DNA from: Desulfomicrobium apsheronum
GTDB taxonomy: Bacteria > Desulfobacterota > Desulfovibrionia > Desulfovibrionales > Desulfomicrobiaceae
Length of the DNA: 64,000 nt
Reading direction: 5' to 3'
Assembly (NCBI RefSeq): GCF_900114115.1
Contig: NZ_FORX01000022.1
Span: 1 to 64,000 of the forward strand
The notes beneath the pieces were generated by a model, which worked only from the letters and a program-made list of their open reading frames with translations, was not told where the DNA came from and did not search any database. This document shows, piece by piece, positions 55,176 through 63,006 of the stretch. The translations under genes were made by a program, and so were the position numbers. Each line of letters starts with the position of its first letter. Position 1 is the stretch's first letter.

Positions 55176-56514
55176 GGTTCTTCGACGTTTAATGTGGAAT
55201 TGACCGACCTCGCCCAGTTTGGATAGCCCTCCCTCAGGAGGATTGCCATGCTTGCCGAACAAATATTCGCCTTGGGTCTTGGTCTCACGCCACCTTGGAA
55301 AGTTATGAGTCAACGCCTTGATACAGAACATACGCCAACCAAGCTCCATCTGGAGATCGGTGCCGACCGTGGAGCGCTGTATCCGTGCCCTGAGTGCGGG
55401 ACCGCGTGCAAGGCGCATGACTTCAAGGAGTACACGTGGCGGCATCTCAACTTCTTCCAGCATCATTGCTACCTTACGGCCCGACTCCCGAGAATCAACT
55501 GCCCGGAACACGGAATCCGACGAGTGCAAGCACCATGGGCCAGGGAAGGCAGTCGCTTCACTCTGCTTTTTGAGCAGGTGGTCATGAGCCTCGTCCGCGA
55601 GATGCCGGTCAACGCCGTGGCCCGCCACGTTGAGGTCACGGACAAGCGCTTGTGGCGCATCGTCCGCCACGATGTGTCCAAAGCCATCGCCGCACTGGAC
55701 CTGAAGAGCCTCAAGGCAATCGGCCTGGACGAGACCGCATCCAAGCGAGGCCACAACTATATTACCGTCTTCATCGACCTGGACCGATCCGACAAGCCCG
55801 TGATCTTTGCGACTCCCGGCAAGGGCAAGGATTGCCTGACGAAGTTCTGCGCGTTCATCGAAGCCCATGAGGGTCGTCCCGAGAACATCGTCGAAGTTGT
55901 CTGTGACATGTCGCCGGCGTTCCTCTCCGCAGTCGAACAGGAGTTCAAGTCCGCCTCGGTGACAGTCGACTGGTTCCATGTAGTCCAGCTCTTCACCAAG
56001 GCCGTAGATGACGTCAGAAAGCTAGAAGCCAGGCAGACAAAGCTGCCGGACCACACCCGTTGGGCCGTGCTCAAGGGCGCTGAAAAAGAGCGCACGCAGC
56101 ACCAAGAAAATGCTCTCCTGGAGCTCGTCGAGCAGGGTTTCGCTACCGCTAAGGCCTACCGTGTCAAAGAACTTCTGCGCTGGGTGCGGCGGGCCGAATC
56201 AAAGCAGGCCGCCAAGTGGCGCATCACTCATTTTCTCAAGCATGCGGCGGAGTATGCTGCCAACTGCCCGCTCCTGGAGCCTGTGCGGAGCGCACTTGCA
56301 AGCTTCGAGAGGCACTTGCCGCGAATACTTCATCGTTGGCACTCCTTGCACACCAATGCGAGGCTTGAAGGCTACAATGGCCTTTTCCAGGCGGCGAGAG
56401 CCAGAGCCCGAGGATACCGAAATGTGGAGAACTTCATCACCATGGTCTACCTGATCGCGGCTCCGATTCAGGTCTTGGTGACTTCATGAATTCCACATTA
56501 AACGTCGAAGAACC
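55176..56514 (+). mobile_element. Complete ISL3-family insertion sequence (1339 bp)
   Basis: Perfect 26-base inverted ends start GGTTCTTCGACGTTTAATGT (55176 and, inverted, up to 56514). Flanking octamers ATATTTTT (left) and CTATTTTT (right) agree at seven of eight positions, so a diverged 8-bp target duplication is possible. One full transposase gene is enclosed. It lies between the truncated IS fragment and the stop codon of the 56515 gene. Confidence 0.93.
55248..56489 (+). CDS. ISL3-family transposase, full length
   Basis: 413 residues from ATG 55248, with AGGAGG upstream. The zinc-binding N-terminus is PCPECGTACKAHDF and NCPEHGIRRVQAPWA. The catalytic DDE set is IGLDETASKRGHNY, VVCDMSPAFL and TNARLEGYNGLF, in the expected order and spacing. 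No frameshift or stop is seen, so it is probably active. It is clearly different from the deleted transposase upstream, hence another element of the same family. Confidence 0.93.
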   Translation: MLAEQIFALGLGLTPPWKVMSQRLDTEHTPTKLHLEIGADRGALYPCPECGTACKAHDFKEYTWRHLNFFQHHCYLTARLPRINCPEHGIRRVQAPWAREGSRFTLLFEQVVMSLVREMPVNAVARHVEVTDKRLWRIVRHDVSKAIAALDLKSLKAIGLDETASKRGHNYITVFIDLDRSDKPVIFATPGKGKDCLTKFCAFIEAHEGRPENIVEVVCDMSPAFLSAVEQEFKSASVTVDWFHVVQLFTKAVDDVRKLEARQTKLPDHTRWAVLKGAEKERTQHQENALLELVEQGFATAKAYRVKELLRWVRRAESKQAAKWRITHFLKHAAEYAANCPLLEPVRSALASFERHLPRILHRWHSLHTNARLEGYNGLFQAARARARGYRNVENFITMVYLIAAPIQVLVTS

Positions 56515-56796
56515 CTATTTTTTGATGTCGGTCGGGCAGACGTCATCCTTGAGACAATAGCTTTCCACGAATCGGCCGATCTGAACGCCCATGTGAATGC
56601 ATTTTTTCCCGGCCAGACAGTCCTCGACATCCTTCTTGTCCAGATGGGTATCCAGAGAGTGTTCGTCGTGCGTGAATTCCACCACCCAAGCTTCGGTCTT
56701 TTCGTCGTAAAAACACGATGTCTGGATGCCGTTCTTCTCGATCTCCGGATACATTTCCCTGATCCTCGCCAAGAGTTCGCTCGCTTTCACCTGCAT
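56515..56796 (-). CDS. Small conserved-looking cytosolic protein (93 aa)
   Basis: 93 residues from ATG 56796, with AAGGAGG seven bases upstream; a longer start at 56847 is less likely. No signal peptide or membrane segment is seen; the sequence (ELLARIREMYPEIEKNG, WVVEFTHDEHSLDTHLDKKD) is an alpha/beta mixture with four cysteines. No family is recognised. The stop codon is the three bases directly next to the insertion sequence end, so the last residues may have been altered by the insertion. Confidence 0.68.
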   Translation of the reverse strand: MQVKASELLARIREMYPEIEKNGIQTSCFYDEKTEAWVVEFTHDEHSLDTHLDKKDVEDCLAGKKCIHMGVQIGRFVESYCLKDDVCPTDIKK

Positions 56797-56946
56797 TGTC
56801 GCCTCCTTCATTTCGCGGTCCGAACAGTCAAAAGAATCACAAGTCATAGCATCACTTGTCAGACTTTAGACGAAAACACAATTACGGACCAAATTTTACG
56901 GGTTACACAGGGCGAAGCTAAAAAAATGATCGGGGGCCGTTCCGGA

Positions 56947-57753
56947 CTACCGACCGGGCCGGTCCAGCACGCAGATCGTCTTGTCTTCAGGATCGAAGAC
57001 CTCGTCCAAAATGGAATCCACATGGTCACGCCGACGGCTGAAAATCTTCGCGCAGCATTCCTCAAGCGTCGCACGCGCCTTGGCGTCCAGCGGTAGATCC
57101 GGAAAATCGGGCAAATCTAAGTCCTCGAATACCAGAGGCGCGAAGGCCAGGTCCCGGTCCAGGGTCCAGGTCTGTCCACCGCCGCCGGTCACGGACTCCT
57201 TGAACACCTGGGTCTGATCCATGCGCTTGGCGAAGGCCAGGGATTCGGAGGGTCGGTTGGATTCGTTGACGGACTTGATGCGGGTGTTGATCTCGTCGCA
57301 CAACTTGCGCAGATGATCATGATTGACGGATATCATCACCCGGCCGGGATGCAGCGGGTCGGAGTAGGGAGCCCCGTGCATATAGGACTCGATCATGCGC
57401 GCCAACGGTTCGTAGATCTCCCACACGGTCTTGGCGAAAAGGCCCTTGCGGGTGAAACTGCGCGGCCTGCGGAATTGCAGGCTGCAAACCTTGTGCGTGT
57501 AGAGGGTCGGATCATCAAGGGTCACGCCCAGCGAATCGAAAAGAAAGCGTGTGTCGGCCTCGTTCCCGAGCAGGCAGTTGAGACCAGCGAACCAAGACCG
57601 GATGTTCTCAACCTGGGTCTTGAGCTTGGCGGCTTGAGACTCGAAAAAAGCGATCTCATCCTCAAGGGCCGTGCGCGCCCCGAAAAACGTATCCGCCGCC
57701 TCGCGCAGTCCCTCTTCCACCAACGCGTTGCCCCATTCATCCAGAAGTCCCAT
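56947..57753 (-). CDS. Conserved hypothetical cytoplasmic protein
   Basis: 268 residues from ATG 57753 (a G-rich stretch upstream). A coiled-coil segment at about 28-60 (FFGARTALEDEIAFFESQAAKLKTQ) is followed by a mixed region with RRPRSFTRKGLFAKTVWEIYEPLARMIESYMHG. No signal peptide, membrane segment or known domain is found. Codon use matches the core genome. It is convergent with nothing and divergent from adk. Function unknown. Confidence 0.65.
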   Translation of the reverse strand: MGLLDEWGNALVEEGLREAADTFFGARTALEDEIAFFESQAAKLKTQVENIRSWFAGLNCLLGNEADTRFLFDSLGVTLDDPTLYTHKVCSLQFRRPRSFTRKGLFAKTVWEIYEPLARMIESYMHGAPYSDPLHPGRVMISVNHDHLRKLCDEINTRIKSVNESNRPSESLAFAKRMDQTQVFKESVTGGGGQTWTLDRDLAFAPLVFEDLDLPDFPDLPLDAKARATLEECCAKIFSRRRDHVDSILDEVFDPEDKTICVLDRPGR

Positions 57754-57831
57754 GCGCCCCCCGTTCAGTGCTTATTTACGGCGACTCTACGCACCCCAAT
57801 CAGTCCTGACAAGCGCGCTTCCGATCTTTGA

Positions 57832-57858
57832 TTGACAGGCTCAAGGGCTGGCTATAGT
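57832..57858 (+). promoter_or_regulatory. Likely sigma-70 promoter of adk
   Basis: TTGACA (57832-57837) and TATAGT (57853-57858) have a 15-base spacer (17 if the -10 is read as TAGTAC). They lie just ahead of the adk ribosome site. Confidence 0.5.
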
Positions 57859-57891
57859 ACTTTGTGAAATTTTTTACAGGAGGTTTACGCC

Positions 57892-58560
57892 TTGAATATT
57901 CTGATTTTCGGACCCAATGGCAGTGGCAAGGGAACCCAGGGCTCCCTGGCGAAGAAGAAGTACGATCTGGACCACATCGAGTCCGGCGCGATTTTCCGCA
58001 AGCACATCGGCGGCGGCACTGAGCTTGGCCTGAAGGCCAAGGCTTACATCGATCGCGGCGAGCTCGTTCCCGACGACATCACCATCCCCATGGTCCTCGA
58101 CGTACTCAAGAACGCGAGCCCCAACGGCTGGCTGCTGGACGGCTTTCCCCGCTCCATCGTGCAGGCCCAGAAGCTGTGGGAAGCACTGCAGGCCGACGGC
58201 GTAAAGCTGGACTTCGTCATTGAAATCCTCCTGCCCCGCGAAGTAGCCAAGAACCGCATCATGGGTCGTCGCCTCTGCAAGAACGACAACAACCATCCCA
58301 ACAACATTTTCATCGACGCCATCAAGCCCGACGGCGACAAGTGTCGCGTCTGCGGCGGCGAGCTCACCGCCCGTGCCGACGACCAGGATGAAGACGCCAT
58401 CGACAAGCGCCACAACATCTACTACGATGCCAACACCGGCACCTTGGCGGCTTCCTATTATTACAAGAACCTGTCCAAGGAATTCGGCTTCAAGTACATT
58501 GAACTCGACGGCGAAGGTTCCATCGACGACATCCGCGCCACCCTCATGGCTCAGCTGTAA
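57892..58560 (+). CDS. adk: Adenylate kinase
   Basis: 222 residues. The start is TTG 57892, fixed by a strong AGGAGG eight bases upstream; no ATG fits. It catalyses 2 ADP = ATP + AMP. The P-loop is GPNGSGKGT (7-15), the AMP-binding LLDGFPRSIVQAQ is near 84, and the LID region has cysteines that may bind zinc (RRLCKNDNN, KCRVCGGEL). The LID is atypical in sequence compared with E. coli. A strong terminator follows, and the gene has its own promoter. Confidence 0.93.
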   Translation: MNILIFGPNGSGKGTQGSLAKKKYDLDHIESGAIFRKHIGGGTELGLKAKAYIDRGELVPDDITIPMVLDVLKNASPNGWLLDGFPRSIVQAQKLWEALQADGVKLDFVIEILLPREVAKNRIMGRRLCKNDNNHPNNIFIDAIKPDGDKCRVCGGELTARADDQDEDAIDKRHNIYYDANTGTLAASYYYKNLSKEFGFKYIELDGEGSIDDIRATLMAQL

Positions 58561-58587
58561 GCCAGGCGTTCATCTCAAGAAGAGGAA

Positions 58588-58612
58588 AGGCGGGGCAAGC
58601 CCCGCCTTTTTT
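58588..58612 (+). terminator. Intrinsic terminator after adk
   Basis: AGGCGGGGC and GCCCCGCCT pair around AA, followed by a T run, directly ahead of the mqnA start. Confidence 0.92.
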
Positions 58613-58619
58613 ATTTATC

Positions 58620-59465
58620 ATGACACTTCAGATCGGCAGAATCGACTATCTCAACATCTGGCACATTTTCCACCTTCTGGCCAAAACCTGCCCCGAAGGT
58701 CCGGACTTTCACTATGTGCCCGATCACCCCAGCAAACTGAACCGGGCCTTGGCCGAGGGCGAACTGGACATCTCGCCGTCCTCTTCTTTCGAATATCTTC
58801 TCCACGCCGAAAACTATGTTCTCCTTCCCGGAGCCTCGATCTGCGCCCAGAAGGAAGTCCAGAGCGTCCTCTTTCTCTCTCCGGCTCCCCTGGAAGAACT
58901 GCCAGGGTGGCTGGCCCGCAACCCGGGTCCTGTCTGCCTGACCGGGGCATCGGCCACCTCCACCGCCCTTCTGAAAATTCTGTGGCTCCAGAAATGGAAG
59001 CTGCCCGAGCCGCATTGGATGACCGTCGAACCCGGACACGGCCTGTCCACCGGACGCCCCTTCCTGGAGATCGGCAACCTCGCCCTGCGCCATTTCGTTG
59101 ATCCGCCTGCGGGCTACCATATCGTCGATCTGGCCACCGAGTGGGCGAACTGGACCGGACTGCCTTTTGTTTTCGCGGTCTGGATCGTACGCCGGGCGCT
59201 GTCCGCCACCGCTCGAGAACAGCTGGCACGCCTTCGCTTGCACATAAACGCCATTACCGCCGATCTGGACAGCCATTTCGATGCCCTGTCCCGCCTGCCC
59301 GAGCTTCCGGCCTGGCTGACCAGTCCGAACCTGTTTCGTTACTGGCTCGCCATGAGTTACGGGCTGGGCCCCGCCGAACAGGCCTCCCTGGCCCTCTTTG
59401 GCGAGCGCTGCACAAAGCAGGGACTGCTGCCCGGCATGCCGGGGCTACGCTGGTTCGACGCCTGA
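58620..59465 (+). CDS. mqnA: Chorismate dehydratase (futalosine pathway, MqnA)
   Basis: 281 residues from ATG 58620. It converts chorismate to 3-enolpyruvylbenzoate, the first step of the futalosine route to menaquinone. RIDYLNIWHIFHLL at the start, LNRALAEGELDISPSSSFEYL and VFAVWIVRR are typical of the MqnA/MqnD fold. The ATG is only eight bases after the adk terminator T run and has no ribosome site, so translation initiation is unusual: read-through, a leaderless message or an internal promoter are possible. Confidence 0.9.
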   Translation: MTLQIGRIDYLNIWHIFHLLAKTCPEGPDFHYVPDHPSKLNRALAEGELDISPSSSFEYLLHAENYVLLPGASICAQKEVQSVLFLSPAPLEELPGWLARNPGPVCLTGASATSTALLKILWLQKWKLPEPHWMTVEPGHGLSTGRPFLEIGNLALRHFVDPPAGYHIVDLATEWANWTGLPFVFAVWIVRRALSATAREQLARLRLHINAITADLDSHFDALSRLPELPAWLTSPNLFRYWLAMSYGLGPAEQASLALFGERCTKQGLLPGMPGLRWFDA

Positions 59466-59601
59466 AGCCATCCGCGACAATCCCCTTGGACTCACGAATC
59501 ACCGACTCAGCGCCACCGGCCCTTCCCCGACCTCAAGTTTTCATGTACTCTAGCCGATAAGATTGATCAGGCGTCATGTTCCGACACGAAAGGGAGGAGT
59601 T

Positions 59602-59892
59602 ATGGACATTGAAGGGACCCTTGGGGGCATCTCCCAGGGCTACGCAAAGCAAACCTTCGGAGCCGCCGTGGTCGGGAAAACCCTCGACTACATGAACGGC
59701 GCAGGCGCCTCGAATGCTCAGCCCTTTGACAGGGAAACATTCGGGGCGGCCGTGGTCACCAAAACGCTCGATACCATGAACGCGAACACGAACCGTCATC
59801 AAAACAGGACCCAGGACTCATACTCGTTTCAAAAGGATGTGCTCATGCCCACCTATACGGGCCGGGGCACCATTCTCGACGATATGGGATGA
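59602..59892 (+). CDS. Small protein with an internal duplication (96 aa)
   Basis: 96 residues from ATG 59602, preceded by GGGAGGAG. Two near-identical 16-residue units are present: QTFGAAVVGKTLDYMN and ETFGAAVVTKTLDTMN, about 35 residues apart. No signal peptide or membrane segment is found. The pattern recalls small motility-associated YjfB-like proteins but the match is weak. Two hairpins follow. Confidence 0.72.
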   Translation: MDIEGTLGGISQGYAKQTFGAAVVGKTLDYMNGAGASNAQPFDRETFGAAVVTKTLDTMNANTNRHQNRTQDSYSFQKDVLMPTYTGRGTILDDMG

Positions 59893-59934
59893 GAAACGGA
59901 ACATGACGCTCATTGCGGGAAAGTCCCGCAATCT

Positions 59935-59964
59935 GGCCCCGGGTGCGTGCATCCGGGGCCTTTT
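59935..59964 (+). terminator. Intrinsic terminator after the 59602 gene
   Basis: GGCCCCGG and CCGGGGCC pair, followed by TTTT. An additional hairpin ATTGCGGGA...TCCCGCAAT lies just upstream at 59912-59932. Confidence 0.82.
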
Positions 59965-60081
59965 GCATTTCTTGGGTGCGCGCAAATTCAAGTTTTTCGC
60001 CGATCGTCCGATACATCAAACAGGGCATGGACGCCCCTTTTGACGCAATACCCGTGGCCATGGACGGCCGAGGAGGCGAAG

Positions 60082-60288
60082 ATGAGTTTGCGCGTGGACA
60101 AACCCCAGGCTCAGGGAAGATGGAGAGAAGGCCAGCTTTCCTGGGACATGGGACATCAAAAAAAGAGACAGCAGAAGAACCAGTCCCCTGACAGCGAAAC
60201 GTCCGGCAAGGATACGGAAGGCGGATCGCTGTACAATTCCAAGGGAGACCTCATCCCTCTTTCCTCTTCCCTGAAAACCGGCACCTGA
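60082..60288 (+). CDS. Small basic hypothetical protein (68 aa)
   Basis: 68 residues from ATG 60082, preceded by GAGGAGG. It is hydrophilic, with a Gln/Lys-rich middle (HQKKRQQKNQ) and C-terminal DLIPLSSSLKTGT. No domain, signal peptide or membrane segment is recognised. The strong ribosome site supports it despite its size. It ends immediately before the convergent inositol-monophosphatase-family gene. Confidence 0.6.
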   Translation: MSLRVDKPQAQGRWREGQLSWDMGHQKKRQQKNQSPDSETSGKDTEGGSLYNSKGDLIPLSSSLKTGT

Positions 60289-61083
60289 TCACAGGGCGCG
60301 CTCCGCCGCGTCCTCAAGACGAAGCAAGGCCAGCAGGTCCTCGTGAACGAGGCCGTTGGTGGCCACGATCATGTGGCCGCCAAGGCCGTACGCTCCTTCC
60401 AGACCGCCGACCTTCCCCCCGGCTTCCTCCACCAGCAGCCATCCGGCTGCGGTGTCCCAAGGCTTCAGACCGGTCTCGTAGTATCCCTCGAACCGTCCGC
60501 AGGCCGTGTAGGCCAGGTCCACGGCCGCCGAACCCAGACGCCGGATGCCCTGGGAAGCGAGCAGCACCCTTTGCAGCCGCAGGCAGATCTGATCCACCTC
60601 AGTATAAAAGGAATAGGGGAATCCCGTGGCGATGAGGGAATTCTGCATGCTTGCCTCGCGACTTACGCCGATGCGGGTCCCGTTCAGAAAAGCGCCCTGG
60701 CCGCGCACAGCCCAGAAAAGCTCTTCGAGCATCGGCACGTAGACCGCGCCCATCTCAACCCGTCCGTCCTTCCACAGGGCCACGGACACAGCCACAATGG
60801 GCAGGCCGTGAGCGTAGTTGGTGGTGCCGTCCACCGGGTCGACGATCCAGGTCAGCGCGCCGGGAGCGAGGGATTCGTGCGACTCCTCGGCCAGGACCGT
60901 CGAGCCGGGAAGCAATGCCGGCAAACCCTCAAGCAGCAGCTTCTCCACCGCCAGATCGGTCTGGGTGACCAGATCGATGCGCCCCTTGAAGGTGATCTCC
61001 TTGGCGTCGCTCCACTGCGCACGCACCACACCGCCCGCCTGCCGCACGCAGGCCAAAAAACCGTCCACCAACTGTTTATCCAT
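60289..61083 (-). CDS. Inositol monophosphatase family protein (SuhB-like)
   Basis: 264 residues from ATG 61083 with GGAGGG upstream; the longer frame to 61422 has no such site. The metal-binding motifs are all present: LAEESHE (first Glu), WIVDPVDGTTNYAHGLP (D..D GT), and GYYETGLKPWDTAAGWLLVEEAGG at the C-terminal end (WD.AAG). It dephosphorylates inositol-1-phosphate or a related sugar phosphate. Which substrate applies cannot be told. Confidence 0.92.
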   Translation of the reverse strand: MDKQLVDGFLACVRQAGGVVRAQWSDAKEITFKGRIDLVTQTDLAVEKLLLEGLPALLPGSTVLAEESHESLAPGALTWIVDPVDGTTNYAHGLPIVAVSVALWKDGRVEMGAVYVPMLEELFWAVRGQGAFLNGTRIGVSREASMQNSLIATGFPYSFYTEVDQICLRLQRVLLASQGIRRLGSAAVDLAYTACGRFEGYYETGLKPWDTAAGWLLVEEAGGKVGGLEGAYGLGGHMIVATNGLVHEDLLALLRLEDAAERAL

Positions 61084-61333
61084 GATTTCCCTCCGTTTAC
61101 TGAATTCTGCTTGCGCTTCGTCTTCAGTCCGGTAAATATGCAACTTGAAAAAGCAACTTGTGTTTCCTGCCTTCGCCCCGCCGCCACCTTGTTCCCGCTC
61201 CGGGGTGCGACAGACCTGAAAAAAACACAAGCCCCAAGCCTCTGCCTCTTCCCCAAAATCATTGAGGAATCGCCGAGGCGACCGGGAGCCGCTGCACCCG
61301 CCGCGGCCAACAGTCAGCCCAAGGATCGGACTT

Positions 61334-62995
61334 ATGCTTATCGGAATCGATGTCGGAGGAACCCACACGGACGGCGTCTGCATCCGGGACGGCCGGGTGG
61401 AAGCCATGGCCAAGGTCCCCACGGATCACGACAACCTGCTCGCGACCATCACCGAGGCGTTGTGCGCCATCCTGAAGGATTGCAAAGGCGCGGAAATCCG
61501 CACCATCAACCTGAGCACCACTTTGTCCACCAACTCCATCGTCACCGGCCACACCGAAAAAGTGGGCATGTTCGTCATTCCCGGACCGGGAATCGACGCG
61601 GGAGCATACGCGCTGGGCAGCCAGTACCATATCCTGTCAGGATGCGTCGACCATCGCGGAGCCATCTCCGCCAAGGCCCGGGTGGACCAGATCAAACCCA
61701 TGGCCGCGCGCTGTCGCGAAGAGGGCATCCGCGTCTACGGAGTAGTGGGCAAGTTCTGCACGCGCAATCCCGAACAGGAAACGGCCATTGCCGAGGCCCT
61801 CGCCCCGCAAGCCGATTTCGTGACCCAGGGACACCGCGTGTCCGAATCCCTCAATTTCGGACGGCGCATCAGCACCGTCTATTACAACTCGGCCGTCTGG
61901 CGCACCTTCAACGCCTTTGCCGACGCCCTTGAGCAGAGCCTCAAGGACCTCAGCATCCAGGCCGACATCAACATCGTGAAAGCCGACGGCGGGACCATGC
62001 CCCTGAAGCTGGCCCGGGAGATTCCGGTGCAGTCCATCTTCTCCGGGCCTGCCGCCTCAGTCATGGGCATCCTCAGCACCTCTCCGGTGCAGGAGGACGC
62101 GCTGATCCTCGACATCGGCGGCACGACCACGGACATGGCCGTGCTCCTGGACGGCGTCCCGCTCCTTGAGCGCGACGGCATCTCCATCGGCGAACACCCC
62201 ACCCTGGTGCGGGCGCTCAAGGTCGAATCCATCGGCATCGGCGGCGACTCGTTCATCAGCTCCCGCGACGGCCAGTTGCGGGTCGGACCGGATCGCCACG
62301 GCCCGTGCATGGCTGCCGGCGGGCCCGCCCCGGCGCTCATGGACGCCATGAACGTCCTCGGGCACGCCTCTTTCGGCGACCGGGAGCGCTCGGCCAAAGG
62401 CATCAAGGAAGTGGCCATGACCCAGGGCCTGTCCGCCCGCGAATGCGCCGAACAGGCCGTCAGTCTGGCCATGGACATCCTCAAGAAAAAGGTTGCGGCT
62501 TTCCTGGCGGCCATCAATGCCCGCCCGGTCTACACCATCCAGGAAATCCTGGAAGACCGGATCGTGCGCCCCAAGAGCATCCTGCTCATCGGCGGTCCGG
62601 CCGTGGCCATGGTCCCGCTCCTGGAAGAAGCCTTCGGCCTGCCCGTGGTGGCCCCGCAGCACGCGGAAGTGGCCAACGCCATCGGCGCATGCCTGACCCG
62701 GCCGACCCAGTCCCTGGTCCTGACCGTGGACACCTCGCGCGGCAGTTTCACCGTGCCGGGCCTTGGTATCCACAAGACCGTCAAGCGCACCTACACCCTT
62801 GAAGAGGCCGTGCACGACGCCACCACCATGCTGCGGGCCGAACTGGACCGTCAGGGCATTCCCGCCGAGGAAGGCGACATCCAGGTCATCCAGGCCGATG
62901 CCTTCAACATGGTCGAGGGGCACTACACCATCGGCCGCAACATCCGTGTCCGCTGTCAGATGCGACCCGGCGTCACCACCATCCTGGCATCCTGA
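61334..62995 (+). CDS. Hydantoinase/oxoprolinase (HyuA) family protein
   Basis: 553 residues from ATG 61334. The actin-fold ATP site opens LIGIDVGGTHTDGV, with a second motif DALILDIGGTTTDMAVLLDG near 258 and the hinge VESIGIGGDSFIS. This is shorter than full hydantoinase or 5-oxoprolinase A subunits (about 680 residues) and belongs to the compact group often paired with other genes. No HyuB partner is seen; instead a histone-deacetylase-like gene follows 11 bases later, so the two probably act together. Confidence 0.87.
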   Translation: MLIGIDVGGTHTDGVCIRDGRVEAMAKVPTDHDNLLATITEALCAILKDCKGAEIRTINLSTTLSTNSIVTGHTEKVGMFVIPGPGIDAGAYALGSQYHILSGCVDHRGAISAKARVDQIKPMAARCREEGIRVYGVVGKFCTRNPEQETAIAEALAPQADFVTQGHRVSESLNFGRRISTVYYNSAVWRTFNAFADALEQSLKDLSIQADINIVKADGGTMPLKLAREIPVQSIFSGPAASVMGILSTSPVQEDALILDIGGTTTDMAVLLDGVPLLERDGISIGEHPTLVRALKVESIGIGGDSFISSRDGQLRVGPDRHGPCMAAGGPAPALMDAMNVLGHASFGDRERSAKGIKEVAMTQGLSARECAEQAVSLAMDILKKKVAAFLAAINARPVYTIQEILEDRIVRPKSILLIGGPAVAMVPLLEEAFGLPVVAPQHAEVANAIGACLTRPTQSLVLTVDTSRGSFTVPGLGIHKTVKRTYTLEEAVHDATTMLRAELDRQGIPAEEGDIQVIQADAFNMVEGHYTIGRNIRVRCQMRPGVTTILAS

Positions 62996-63006
62996 ACGGA
63001 GGGACC

